Source of the DNA: Astrothelium macrocarpum
Lineage: Eukaryota; Ascomycota; Dothideomycetes; Trypetheliales; Trypetheliaceae
Direction of reading: 5' to 3'
DNA length: 64,000 nt
Assembly: GCA_021030915.1 (NCBI GenBank)
Contig: JAGEMR010000071.1
Coordinates: 94,243 to 158,242 of the forward strand
The notes below the pieces were generated by a model that had not been told where the DNA came from, did not search any database, and saw nothing but the letters and a program-made list of their open reading frames with translations. Shown here piece after piece: positions 12,263 to 23,810 of this stretch. The position numbers and the translations under genes are program-made. Positions within the stretch are counted from its first letter, which is position 1; every line of letters starts with the position of its first letter.

Positions 12263-14704
12263 TCATGGCAGACTCAAGAAGATCTCCTCTAGCTTGGGGT
12301 AGTTGGGAGTTCCCAAACCCGTAACTGGATCCCAACCCGGCGCCGCCGAAAATCCATTCGTATAGCAACCTGGATTGTCTCCCTCAGTTACATCATTGAA
12401 CGCCTCTGGATGGGCGTAGAAAGTTGGGTTCAAGAACCCAATTGGGCCCTTGCCGAAGGTTGCACGACGCTCGTTTAGCAGCGTGACGATGGATGCAACA
12501 ATGGGCGTACTGGCTGAGGTACCACCAACTGCGAGAGTTTCGCCGAGGAAGACCACAGGAACGTTGAGACCGATGGCGGAAACATCAGGGTATGCGCGAG
12601 AATTGCCAGATTGATTGTAAACGTTGGGTCCATAACCTGGGCTATAGTTCTTGACGTAGTTGTTGACGGCGTCGGCCTGGTATGATGGCAATGCAAAGAC
12701 GTTGGAAAATCCACCGCCACTGTAATAATCCAAGAACGGGTTGCTCGGGTCAGGAACGCCGACGGCAACTTCACCGCTGGAGATGGAATTGTTCTTGATG
12801 AACGTGGCTCCCACCGCTGTGATGTAAGGACAGTTGGTGGGGAATGATGGGGAGAATCGAGTGCCGTTGTTATCGATGTACAAGTTCTCGGCATTGAGGC
12901 ATGAGTTCGGGTAGCCAGCGTTGTAGCGGTTTGCTACGCCGGAATCACCGGCAGCAAATAAAACGCTGACTCCTTGAAGACCAAGCTTCATCCACTCGCT
13001 GCATTGGCGTTGTTGATAGAAACGTGGGAGCGCGCCCTCAATTTGGTTATAAGAGAAAGAGAAGACATTCGATTTCGGAGCACCTCCACATTGGAGAGGA
13101 CCTGTGTAGCCGCCTGAGCGTTAAAGTTAGTAAACGGTTTCGTAACTTTATGATTCAGATGATCCTGCTCTTCATTCAACTGCAGCCAGAATCTTTCCCA
13201 ACATAGGAATAGAGAACTTGCATGGAACTTACCTTCATTCGGATCCGGGTATTCAGGATCAACATATCTGCAACGAGATTAGTCAGAGGACATTCCAGTT
13301 AACAGCTGTAACTTACGGTTGATCACCCCCTTCATATGTACAATAGCTTTCGTCCAGAGCGTCTAGGAAGATATTAAAGGTTCCCACACTATCCACATTA
13401 ACGCTATCACCGACCTGGTAGAGGCGTAAATTCTGAGGATAGATGATGGAGTAGGAGACTTGAAAATCTAGTGCCGACTCCACTCCTGCACCTTGTTCAG
13501 CGGTTGTAAGATTAGCCCTCTTGCCTCCGTCAATGCTAAGGAACTCCGGCACAGTGTTGGCTGGAATCTTTGGCTTGGTATAGTTGTTGAAAAATAGTGG
13601 CAAATCGGGCTCATATAGGTAGTCTGCCCACTCCCCAATACCCATGACGTTGCTTGGATCAGACGAGTTTCCTGCGGGAAACTTGTAAAGAGCTCGCAAG
13701 CAGTCAATCGTAAAAAGACCAGAGCAATTTTTCAAACCGGTAAGACCACTTGAAGCTACCTTCTGGACCTTGACTGGGTTGAGATTCGCAACGGGTTTGA
13801 GGCCATCTAGTTGGATAGTGGGCATAGCAAAATCTACATGTTCCTTGACATGCTCCGGAAGGCTGTAGGAATCGCAAGCAATGCGGTAACCTCCATTATG
13901 TTTATGTTGATAGTACCAGTACTGGGTGTCGAATAAGCGTTCGGCCTCTTCAACACTGCCATCAAATTGGACCCAATTATGCCCAGTTGAGAATGAGATG
14001 CGGTTGCGGTCAACTCCAGAAGAAACCAGCCAGTCTACAACGCCATCCTTGGTTTGTTGCGTAGGCGCAAATGTGTTTGCAACCTTTTCAGCAGACCAAT
14101 GCTTGCCTAGACATCGGTTTGATCAGTAAACCATCGGTTGCATGAGGACTTTAGAACTGCGGATGAATCTAGGCAGCATAGAATGTTGACGATTTCGGGG
14201 TTCCCTTTCCACTTAACAAGCCCAGTCGAGTTGCCTCGTATGTGATTTGCCTTTATGCCTTGTGTACATGTACATGCGGCAGACGCACCCAATGACGCAG
14301 GATTCCGGTGAAAATCAGCAGTACGGAGCACTTGTGGACTAACATAAAAGATGACATGCCGCCGTAAAATTATGTTCTCTTTCTCCTTGTATCTGTCCTG
14401 TTCTACCCGTCGTTCTTCATTGCAAGAAAAGGAATTCAAAGAGTGAAGCACTGGACCTACCAAAGTTTGGTGAGTTTGGATCTGCCACATCTTTAACATA
14501 CTCTTCAGCATTTTCCAAATTTCTTTGCCGAAGACCGATCCGAATTGGCAAGATATCATCTGAAGGTGCCCGCGAACGCTTGCCCCAATTGTGGGGATGC
14601 CCGTCGCGTTTCTCGTGTAGGACGTGTTTGAAGTTGCTGGGAGCAGCGACGGCTGCGGCAGAAAAGAGGGTGGCGACCGCCACAAAAAGTGAGGAGGTGC
14701 GCAT
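12263..14704 (-). CDS. Secreted serine-carboxyl peptidase, S53 sedolisin (tripeptidyl-peptidase type)
   Basis: Exons on the minus strand: 14704-14461, 14106-13317, 13267-13233, 13113-12263, giving 639 residues. The start at 14704 gives an immediate signal peptide (MRTSSLFVAVATLF then AAAVAAP); an in-frame ATG eight codons earlier is less suitable. A pro-domain with PNSPNFGKHWSAEKV is followed by the peptidase. Glu and Asp lie in GVESALDFQ (about residues 290 and 294), the oxyanion Asp in AAGDSG (about 410) and the nucleophile in GGTSASTP (about 555). All catalytic residues are present. Homologues are acid-active extracellular tripeptidyl peptidases used in protein digestion. Oddities are a 354-bp first intron, long for this genome, and a 35-nt internal exon. 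Confidence 0.9.
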
Positions 14705-17700
14705 ATTGGACGATTGAAGAGGCGGCACAAACTAGCAACAGCCCTCCACCTACGCATCAAAAAGCTATGCTCGACGGGACATTTATATCTTTCTGTTTGG
14801 CCCAAGCTGTCCACAGAAGCCAGGGATGTGCCCTGGCATCACTGATCCCCGCAAAACAATGACGATCGTCACACGCAGGGCTACACTGACTTTGACATTG
14901 AGGCTCTATGTAACGAGATAAGCCTACCGAATCGGGCAGGAGGGCCATACATGACGGAACCACTTTCTGGCCTGAGATCCTCCGACACCGTGTAAATACG
15001 AGGCTGAGCGATTGCGTGAAGCTTTGGCGAGCATTTTCTTTTCTGCACTGCTCACTGTTCATCATTCACCAATGGGTTGGAGGCACGGAGCTTGAGCTCT
15101 TTCGCGACCAGAAGTATCAAGCACCGTTGAACCATGCTTCGTTAATGCAAAATTCTAAGATTGCTTGCCTGGACCTCACCGTCGGCCGAACCTTCATGCG
15201 GGACTAGTCGCTGCAGGGAGATGGCGTAGATGGCGTTGGCTGTATTTCCAAGCAACGGGCCATTTACTGTTCGCCTAATCAACATGATCACAGGGACTCG
15301 AATCCTTATATGATATGAATGGGAGATGGAACAACATGAGGACCAGGCACATAGTGATTGTAATACCAGCGAGCCACAAGACTTGCATCCGAGGACTCGC
15401 GCAGGATTTTACTGAAAGGGGATCTGTGCGAGGCATGGCTGTCAAAGGATCTGTCGGAACTCGTATCGAGTAACTCAATGTTACAGGAGACCCACAAGTG
15501 CGTTAGCGCTCTCACGTCCCGGAAAAAATCCAACTATGCGCTTTAAGGGTCTCAGGAACCACTGAATTATTCGTTCACTGAATAAGTTAATGAGCTATTC
15601 ATAGGCTAATTCCGATACTCCGACGCATCAACGGTTTTATTCAATCTGAAGCCATCAAGAACATTTCCCGACGTCTTGGTTTTATCTCATCAGAATAGTA
15701 ATTGAATTCGATAAAGCACTTCACTGGACGCATTTGTTCATCATTGTTCCATGCTTATGCGTAATTTTCGGGTGCCCAGTGGGTGGTGCACTCTCATTTC
15801 AGCAGTGACGGCTCATCGCTAACCCTGGCAAAATGATATGTTCTGCTTTACTAAAGACGCTCGATAGACAACCGCTGGTGCAGTTTCAAAGAACTGTCTC
15901 TGAATGAGTAATCTCTTTAATCTGATTTGCTCAAAGTGATAATGGCCCGTTGGACTCTTCTTAATGTGCGTGTGGCCGGACATTCTTTTTACTGTGCATA
16001 ACATTTCCTGTTTTCTCAAGTTGAAACAACTACGTTCATTACCTGCATCAATTAATGATAAACTAGCCAAAAATGATAATCCAAGCTATCGGCTCAATAT
16101 CGAACTAATCTGTGTTTAGACTGTTCGGCCTTTTCTTAGATCTGCACAGGCTGGCTCGGGCTTAACTTGGGCAAGCTCAGACATTGCTCAGATCTACTCA
16201 GGTTTATATAGTCTCGTTAGATTTGTATAAAGAAGTAAAGATTTTTGTTTAGACCTCTCAATTCATAGTTTTGGGTGCTAAAAATTGTCTTTTTGTTATG
16301 ATCCAACGGACAAAGAAACCCTGCGGTGAAAAAGGCGAGTGGTCAGACTTTGGAAGTATTATGCGACGTATTTATTATACTCAGCTATAGTCTCTCTCTA
16401 ATTGGGACATCTAACAGTATTAATAGTCTCACAATACTTCTTTTGAGATGGAGGATGCTGCCGAGCATATTACGTAATAGAACTAGTCAATTAGTGCCCT
16501 GCGGCTCTCATCTGTTTCCTCCAAGCCCTGGCTTCCTGGATTCTACTAAATACAATCAATGATTTTGATCATCAGATTCAGCAACTTCAACTTCTCTTCT
16601 TTCCAGATAGAGATTCTGGAATCTATTTTTGCCCTGCAATCAGACCAACGTTTTGGTATATGGATTCGCGGCGAACGCGGATCGAGATGCTTACTTCTAG
16701 ACTCGTCGAATGAACCTCTTGGAGACGAGGCTTGCCTTAGTGTATCCAGGCATTCTGCGTGGCGCCTCCTGAACATTGGCTGGTCTCATCAAGTAATTGG
16801 CCAGATGTTCTAAAGCTCAGCCGTAGGAAAACGCAAGTCTCCTGACTGTGGAAATTACCACAGCCATCTCGTCTTGCTCGTATGTTGAGAAGCAATTTAA
16901 TCAACACATTGTACAGACGAACTTGCTTGTCGACCAATACGATACCATCACTACTAGAACTAGAGATGTCATCAAGGCACTCGAGCTTTTCTAGGTCAAC
17001 GATAACGCTCTGAGCTGGAACAGGTTGAGACAACGAGCGCTTCGATCCATCGTTGATCCAACTAAACATGTTCAGCAATTCGTATTGTTAGACATGAGCG
17101 ATCGATCCTTGACACCGGAAATGAGCAAATTGATCATTGATACGGAGCGAATCCTAGAGCAGATAGAGAGCTGCGATGACGCTATTCAGTCAAATACACA
17201 GCAAGGTCTCCTGCTCGACGACTTCTGATCTGGAAAGTTTAGTAGGTCTCAATGAGGTGGTTGCTACCTAACCCAAATTTGAGACCATCATGGCTCGGTT
17301 TTTCCACTGTGTGCATACCGAGACTGCATGGCACATCACTCCAACAGATCTACTCAAGTCGAAGTTGCCTGGATTCCGCGAGCAGGTCAGCATCTTCTTC
17401 CCATTCGATTTTCCTGATACTTCTCCAATCGTGGAGCAAGTGTACACGGAACTCTCGGAGGAAGCAAGAAGAGGATCAGGTTATAGAGCGGAAAGAATCT
17501 CTGGTTGGAGCTTCTTCTGTGTAGTGACGGGTCTGTGTTCCGAGAACAAGGCTGAAGAGTATGGCCTATGGGTCAAGTCGGGCTGATCCAGTGAGCCGCT
17601 ACGACTCTTAGTAGAGACGACGTAAGGGCGATATCGCAGACTTGATCACCAGAATACCAATCTGCCTACCCTTTTTAAATAGCGAGACGAGATAGTTGAT

Positions 17701-18741
17701 GGACAACATGACATCGTCGACAAGCTGGTCCTCAGCCATATTTACATGACGAAGAGCAACAGCAAGACAGACAGGGTGGTCGATAGACATTTTGGACCAG
17801 AACAGACGACTGGTTCGGTGTTTTTGCTTGATAGAGGCCACTGTTCCGGTTACATAGACGTGCTCTGATACACATTGATATGAGGCTGGACTCGTAGTAT
17901 CTTACGCTGTTTCTGGCTCTCTACATGGTGTTGAGGCTCCAGCCCTGCCTCCTGCTGCTGCCTCCTCTTTCTCCTTGGCTTCATATTCCACCTGTTACTG
18001 CGTCTGAGTTGCTACAACGTCGAGTCCCTCCTTTGCAAGAGGGCGATTGCCTGTCATTTGGTTCTTGATCCGGTATTTTAGAGGACCAACGTATCTAATA
18101 ACGCGTGTGCTTAGCTGCGAATGCTCTTAAGAGATTGCACACCAAGTATCCGAGAAAAGGCGCTGTAGCTCCGTGGAGATGGGAGGTATAGACAAGAGGT
18201 TGATTGCAAGTCTTCGCAAGGTTAGGTAAGAGGTATTTGTGATCCGGAAAGCCAATAGTCAAGAGGACAGATTTTTGTGAGGACATGTGGTTCCTATTGA
18301 GTAACACATGGTTCCTATTGAGTGTCAATGATGTTCATATGGAGTAGCAGAAGTAGCTGACGTTCATAAAGCAATCAAACTCATCAACCGCACCTAGATA
18401 GCAATTTTAACGTGTCCGCCTATCAAATTCATCTCCCTCGTCATCCTCCCGATGTTTAGAAGTAGTAGATTTGTAGCGTATCAGCCATAGCCTTTGCGCC
18501 GCTCGAACAGTCTGTCTAATTTTCGCTTAAGTAATGCCGGTGACCGCCTGAGTCATCTACGTCAAACACAACTTCAATACTGTTACGTAGCAATAGACAA
18601 TGATAAATTAACAGAGGCAGAGTAATACATTTATAGTACCCTTCTTTACTTCAGCCTTATATTATACTATGTAATCCTGATCTATTCTTTCCTCCAGAAC
18701 TCCAACGTTATTACGTACGGATCTTTTCATATACGATACTG
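14705..18741. other. Gene-poor tract with relics
   Basis: About 4 kb with no intact gene recognisable. It contains a decayed ribosomal L10a C-terminal fragment (17608-17860, minus), a minus-strand frame at about 17940-18110 with protein-like composition (acidic/Lys/Ala) broken by a stop, and a near-duplicate of GGTTCCTATTGAGT at 18289-18302 and 18310-18323. Several 60-110 codon frames at 16.5-17.6 kb match nothing known to me. The part next to the NLR (about 18400-18720) is AT-rich. Confidence 0.5.
17608..17860 (-). pseudogene. Decayed fragment of ribosomal protein L10a (uL1), C-terminal part
   Basis: A minus-strand frame ends with CLAVAL..VNMAEDQLV, then VMLSINYLVSLFKKG, IGILVIKS and a terminal RRLY stop. 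This follows the C-terminal end of eukaryotic uL1/L10a in order and spacing (VNFLVSLLKKxWQNV, then LxIKSxM, then RLY at the very end), with a two-residue loss after KKG. Upstream the similarity fades into VTGTVASIK and an unrelated stretch, and the rest of the roughly 217-residue protein is not found nearby. Key conserved residues are replaced and there is no start or flanking gene body, so this is a relic rather than a working gene. I infer a duplicated or retrotransposed copy. Confidence 0.7.
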
Positions 18742-18912
18742 ATGAGTCAAGAAAATCAGACTCCATTGGCAAGCAGTAGCATGACCTCTGCTGATAACGT
18801 GGTGGGATTTACGCGAGCAAGCTCTGAAGAAGACTCAGCTAACAACAATGGATCCGGTCACTGCGTTCAGCCTTGCGAGCAGTATAATCTCTGTCGTGGA
18901 CGTGAGTATTAA
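18742..18912 (+). promoter_or_regulatory. Upstream ORF overlapping the NLR start codon
   Basis: An ATG at 18742 opens a 56-codon frame that ends with TAA at 18910-18912, 62 bases beyond the NLR start at 18848 and in a different frame. If the mRNA starts upstream of 18742, scanning ribosomes would meet this ATG first, and terminating past the main ATG would reduce NLR translation. The peptide is Ser/Asn-rich with no family resemblance. Transcription start is unknown. Confidence 0.4.
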
Positions 18913-21900
18913 ACTAATGAAGGAATGCCGCGAAATTTATGAAGAAGGATCTACTTTGCGGAGCAGGGACACTGAAGAGATTGCAAGATATCTATTTGAC
19001 GAGAATACAACTCTCGAGAAAAGTATGACTCAGATACCGCAGCTCCAACTGAGAGAAGATCGGGAGATTTCAGAACTTTCCGCGAAAGTATCAGAGACAG
19101 CACGATATCTACTCGAGGAGCTTAGACGTCTCAAGACGGGTTCTAAGCGCAGTTTGTTTGCAACTGCGCGCAAGCTTGCAAAGACCACCTTCAAGGGCGA
19201 ATACCTGAAAGAGACGCAAAAGAAGCTTGAGAACTATCGAGAAGTTCTCGAGTTTAAGATTTTGCAGAGGCTCGATTTTCGATCACTGAAGTTGAGAGAA
19301 GATTTTCAAGAGCTGGATGACCGAGTCCAGCGGCTCATAATCAGCTTGAATGACGGCCATAAGTCTTTAGAGCGCATCGTAGTAGCCGAGAGCCAATTGA
19401 CCAAAGATTCGATCATCCAATTTCTCAAGAATAGAGATAAAGACAGAGAAGCTGCAACGATTCATACTGCACGACTACAAAAATTCCGAAAAAGCCTCTG
19501 GTATCCAGACATAGCTTCCAGAGAGGAAGATATTGCCGAAGCTCACCCTGGTACCTGTCAATGGTTGTTACAAGATGATCCAAGAAATCCCACTAATGAA
19601 ACCTCACTATGGGAGACAGAATGTAACTTCAGTCAAGTCGATTCTGACTTCTGGGCCATGGACCCAAAATTGGAACAGGAATTATCTGAGTCCCGTGCTC
19701 GATTCTTGGGTTGGCTCGTTGACGGGAAAGACATGTTTTGGTTTACAGGCAAAGCGGGATCTGGGAAATCGACACTGCTGAAGAATCTTGCTTCACACCG
19801 AAAGACTGAAGACTATCTTAAAAAATGGGCGGGTGAAGCAGATCTACTTACCCCCTCGCCCAGCTTTTACTTCCTAGGATTCGGAAGCTCGAGTCTACAA
19901 AAGAATCTGCGAGGCTTTCTTCGGTCGCTGCTTTGGCAATTGACGTCTCGGCGGCCAGACCTCACGTCTACGATCATGCCTAAGACCGGATACGAAAGCG
20001 ACGTCGATAACATAGAACACGAGTCTCAAGCAATGAACACATGGACAGAGGCACGACTTCGTAACGCGCTGAAGCAATTCCTTGCCAGGAAACCGCAGCG
20101 TCTCTTCTTCTGCATCTTTATTGATGGTATCGACGAGATCGAGGACAGCGCGAGCGATCTTAAGCGCTTCCTCGATGTACTCAATGATCTCAAGGCAACG
20201 CCAGGGGTGAAACTCTGCATAGCGAGTCGACCAGAGCAGCGACTGCGACTTGCATTTGGTGCATTTCCTCAAATACGGTTACAAGATGTGAATCAGAGAG
20301 ATATTCTACAAGCAACTCAAGATGAATTGTCGTCAAGCCTCGAAGGTACATTCCCTGACCAGAAAATTAAAATCAAGGATCTAATCTTAGCGATCACGCT
20401 CAAAGCAGAAGGTGTCTTTCTGTGGGCTTCAGTTGTGGTAAAAGAAATTGATGCTGGGGCGAAGAGGGCCGACAGCTTTGACATGCTGCGTGACAGACTC
20501 CAGGCTCTACCGAATGCACTTGATGATTTATATACTCGAATGATGGAAAGTTTAGATCCGCTTTATCGTTTGGAAATGGAAACCTATCTTCAGATTTTAC
20601 TTGTCAGAAGGAGGCACCTTGATATAACCTTGCTTCATTTTGCGCTTCTTGATCCAGAAGCCAAAGTACGCTTAAGGAGTCGAGACTGGAAATATTTCAA
20701 GTCTCAAGAATTCATGAAGTTGTGCCAGAAGACAGAAATCCGGGTACATGTATGTTGTGTTGGGCTTGTCGAGATTGCAAAAGAAGTGAAGGGCAAGAAT
20801 GTGCCACGATTTCCAGGACTGGGAGACTACAACGTCAGTGAGGAAGTGTATACAAGGAGACAAGCTTTCGGCATCCGTAAAGTCCAATTCATCCATCGAA
20901 GCGTTCAAGAGTGGATGCTGACTCATTCCGACAAACTACTACGTGGTTCAAACTGGATCCTACAAGGGTATCTCGATCTGTTTGACTGTGAGTCTGGCTA
21001 TCTTGGCCTCCTTCCTGAATTCAACGAGGGAGAGGATGTTAAATCGATGCCTTACGATGTTGCAGAAGTATTCGTAAGCACAATGACTATTGCGTCAAAT
21101 ATCGACGCAATATCGGGACATTCTATTGTAGAAATGGTAGAGAGAGCTGAAGAAACCATTCAAGATGTCAGCCAAAGGATGGATCGAAGGGTTCTTCGAA
21201 GGCACCAAAGAGGTTACTCGTTCGCGATGTACAACATATTTTTCGGGGAGAAAGCTTTCTTCCGAGACCGTCTTGGACTCGCTGCAATTTTTGGTCTTTA
21301 CAACACAGTCTCCTCTTCGACCAAATTTGACGGCAGAGACAGCGTTGAGAATCTCAATGAAGCTTTGATCAGTTGCTTGAATGGATTGGATAGTTTGGTG
21401 ATGGACGACAGGACGAATATGGCTATTCACATGCGGATAGTAAAAACTATTACTGAGCTGCTCCGCAAAGGTGCAGATCCGCAGGCCAGCATCGCTATTC
21501 CATACAACCACCCCCGCTCCATATGGACGTTCGAAATGTCGTTGTGGGCGTGCTTCATACGAATCATCTCCAGCTTTTACTTTGTTGAAGTTTTCAGAAA
21601 AGCAGAGGACATCTTTGGGGACGTCGCGGATCCAGAAAGTTTCATCAAAGCAATAGAGTCAGCAACGAGAGCCTTTGTCACAGCTGGGGCAGAATGCGAA
21701 GGCCACTCCTTCTTGTACGCCATCATTGTAAAGACACCAGATGATACTGCGGTCAGAGAACCATTCATCATATTTCAGGAATCAATTCTCGCCTATCTAA
21801 AGCGTACGGTAGATTTAATCGAGCTGCACCACGATAGCATGTCATTTTATAGGTTCGATACAACATACCTGACCAGGATCTGTAGCTGGCTAGGGGAGCG

Positions 21901-22489
21901 GAATGTGTCGTCTCTAGGCAGATGGCAAGCTACTTCAAAATTGCCTATTCGCATAAATTCAGCTGGGCCGCTCAAACTTGCATTTGGTCCTCGGCAAGGA
22001 ATGGCGCAGTTTTTGTTCATGAATCGTGGAGATCTCGGATCCGATCTTGTAGAAAGTTGCGCAGTGCGACTTCCACCCACCACTGGTCACTTATTTGTTC
22101 CATTTGAGATGTATCCCGATATGATGGAACAACTTGGGGAGGCAGTCGGCGTCTCAAGTTGGAAATTGACATTGCTCGAGGCGATTAGCATGTCGTGGGC
22201 ATCTAAGGCTGGTGTTCATTTCGTCTGGCTAAAAGCTCAAGTCACAGGCTCAGTGGAGCTTCCAAACGGGGTGGCAAACCTCACAGCTCGGATCAAGTAT
22301 CATCCAAACATCAAAAAAGATGGGCCATGGGTCCGGTCTCAGAAGTCGCGGTTGGAAATGCTGTACAACTTGGATTTACTCAGTGAAGGGGAAGAACCCA
22401 TTGGTCCCTCTTTGTCTTATCCTTTTTCTGATTCCGACACTTCCGACAGCTCGACTACAGATGAGTTCGAAGATTGTCCATCGCCTTGA
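18848..22489 (+). CDS. NACHT-type fungal NLR (STAND) with Helo-like N-terminal domain
   Basis: Single-exon gene of 1213 residues. Residues 1-190 match the fungal STAND N-terminal (Helo-like) type, beginning MDPVTAFSLASSIISVVDVS, followed by helical segments. A P-loop GKAGSGKST lies near residue 301 and a Walker B/DGIDE element (FFCIFIDGIDEIED) near 420, followed by CIASRPEQR. After the nucleotide-binding core comes the fungal NACHT-associated helical region with VQFIHRSVQEWML. The remaining C-terminal 450 or so residues show no ankyrin, TPR or WD repeats and end in an acidic Ser/Asp tail. Fungal NLRs take part in non-self recognition and regulated cell death, and the Helo-like domain is the presumed effector. 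The gene lies beside a relic-rich tract, as is common for NLRs. Confidence 0.9.
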   Translation: MDPVTAFSLASSIISVVDVSIKLMKECREIYEEGSTLRSRDTEEIARYLFDENTTLEKSMTQIPQLQLREDREISELSAKVSETARYLLEELRRLKTGSKRSLFATARKLAKTTFKGEYLKETQKKLENYREVLEFKILQRLDFRSLKLREDFQELDDRVQRLIISLNDGHKSLERIVVAESQLTKDSIIQFLKNRDKDREAATIHTARLQKFRKSLWYPDIASREEDIAEAHPGTCQWLLQDDPRNPTNETSLWETECNFSQVDSDFWAMDPKLEQELSESRARFLGWLVDGKDMFWFTGKAGSGKSTLLKNLASHRKTEDYLKKWAGEADLLTPSPSFYFLGFGSSSLQKNLRGFLRSLLWQLTSRRPDLTSTIMPKTGYESDVDNIEHESQAMNTWTEARLRNALKQFLARKPQRLFFCIFIDGIDEIEDSASDLKRFLDVLNDLKATPGVKLCIASRPEQRLRLAFGAFPQIRLQDVNQRDILQATQDELSSSLEGTFPDQKIKIKDLILAITLKAEGVFLWASVVVKEIDAGAKRADSFDMLRDRLQALPNALDDLYTRMMESLDPLYRLEMETYLQILLVRRRHLDITLLHFALLDPEAKVRLRSRDWKYFKSQEFMKLCQKTEIRVHVCCVGLVEIAKEVKGKNVPRFPGLGDYNVSEEVYTRRQAFGIRKVQFIHRSVQEWMLTHSDKLLRGSNWILQGYLDLFDCESGYLGLLPEFNEGEDVKSMPYDVAEVFVSTMTIASNIDAISGHSIVEMVERAEETIQDVSQRMDRRVLRRHQRGYSFAMYNIFFGEKAFFRDRLGLAAIFGLYNTVSSSTKFDGRDSVENLNEALISCLNGLDSLVMDDRTNMAIHMRIVKTITELLRKGADPQASIAIPYNHPRSIWTFEMSLWACFIRIISSFYFVEVFRKAEDIFGDVADPESFIKAIESATRAFVTAGAECEGHSFLYAIIVKTPDDTAVREPFIIFQESILAYLKRTVDLIELHHDSMSFYRFDTTYLTRICSWLGERNVSSLGRWQATSKLPIRINSAGPLKLAFGPRQGMAQFLFMNRGDLGSDLVESCAVRLPPTTGHLFVPFEMYPDMMEQLGEAVGVSSWKLTLLEAISMSWASKAGVHFVWLKAQVTGSVELPNGVANLTARIKYHPNIKKDGPWVRSQKSRLEMLYNLDLLSEGEEPIGPSLSYPFSDSDTSDSSTTDEFEDCPSP

Positions 22490-23810
22490 AACTGGAGTAA
22501 ATGGTCTGATGGCCTCGTGAAAGAATCAACCCAGGACTCACTACGACACAGGATATATGCCGAAATGCAAGACCCGCTTTTTGTTTGCAGCTTTTGGCCT
22601 TTTTCATGATAACTTTCCTAACGAAAACAGAATAGACCTCAACCACGGCCGGGATCTCAATTGAAGCTGCAACATCTCTTGCATTGATGAGACTAAAACC
22701 CAAGCACGATTTGTCCAGTTGCAGAGACCTCTAAGGAAGTCAGAGCAGTACAATTCCGAGACTTAGTCGGATGGAAGCCGAGAAAACTCAGAAGCGATTG
22801 AGCAGGCTTGTACGCTGGTAGATCGATTTCTAACACAAAGATCCATTGTTAGAGAATCCACGACCCGGCCCCAGCTAGTCCTTCTCGTAGATTGGCTCCG
22901 TATCGTCACCTCTACCCAGCATCGCTTGGACTGATGACTTTGGTAATCTTATTCCCTCGGTTTCTCTACGGATGATATGGATGATTCGCTTTCATCTTCA
23001 CCTACCAGCGCCCCCACCTTGCTCACAAAACTGGCCGGCCCCACCGCGACTGGAGGCTCACATTTTGTTGCATTCGCTAGCACGAATGGAAAAAGACGCC
23101 TCGAGCGGATGAGTGAATCCAAATCGCAATGGAGATTGGCAGTGAAGGGCTCGAATTGTTGGACCAAAATCCTGTCTCCGGACTTTTTGGCTTATTTGTT
23201 GTTTGTTAAGAGATCCCCAATTGAGTCTCATCAGTTCTGGTTCGCCACAAGATCTCTCATAGCAAAAGTCGTGAGCCGCGGAAGACTAAGGCATTCGACC
23301 ATAACTCGAGAGAACCCGTAGCAAGAGTGAAGCATAATTCTAGGGAATTTTGGGTATGCTGTCAACGACAAGAAACTATGTTGAAGGTCTTCTTGAAGTG
23401 CAGCCAAGAAGAAACACAAACTTTTGCTAATAGTAACAGTCTTCACACAGTACTACATGATTCGAGGCTTTCAGTCCTCGGCCCTGAAATAAGTGTGGAT
23501 GGAGAACTATTTACCTACTGTACAACTACCTCATTGCTATACAGAGGCACTGGGTATAATGTCACTATAAGGTTGGAATAAGCTTTGAAGACCATAAGGA
23601 TATCCATGACTCGCCTCTGAGCAGTGATTAGCGAATTCAGTACCTTAGAGTCTACGACGTGTCTTACTGTAAAGCCACATCTCACAGTTTGCCGTACAAT
23701 TTGAGTTCGGGGCTGCCTTGATTTCATACCAGCAATTATTTTCTCGGGTGTAATTCTTGTAGCTATCTAGAGCCATTGACTAAAGTACATGAAAGCAACT
23801 CATTCAGCAA
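22490..23810. other. Intergenic tract between NLR and coiled-coil gene 3' ends
   Basis: About 1.3 kb. A 114-codon frame at 22977-23321 (+) starts with a Ser/Thr/Pro-rich stretch, but I recognise no family and see no splice support. The rest holds only short frames. Confidence 0.4.

Noticed and set aside
14107..14814. 235-codon minus-strand frame across the sedolisin 5' end
   Set aside because: It overlaps exon 1 in a different frame and fills the first intron. The sedolisin signal peptide and pro-domain are far better supported.
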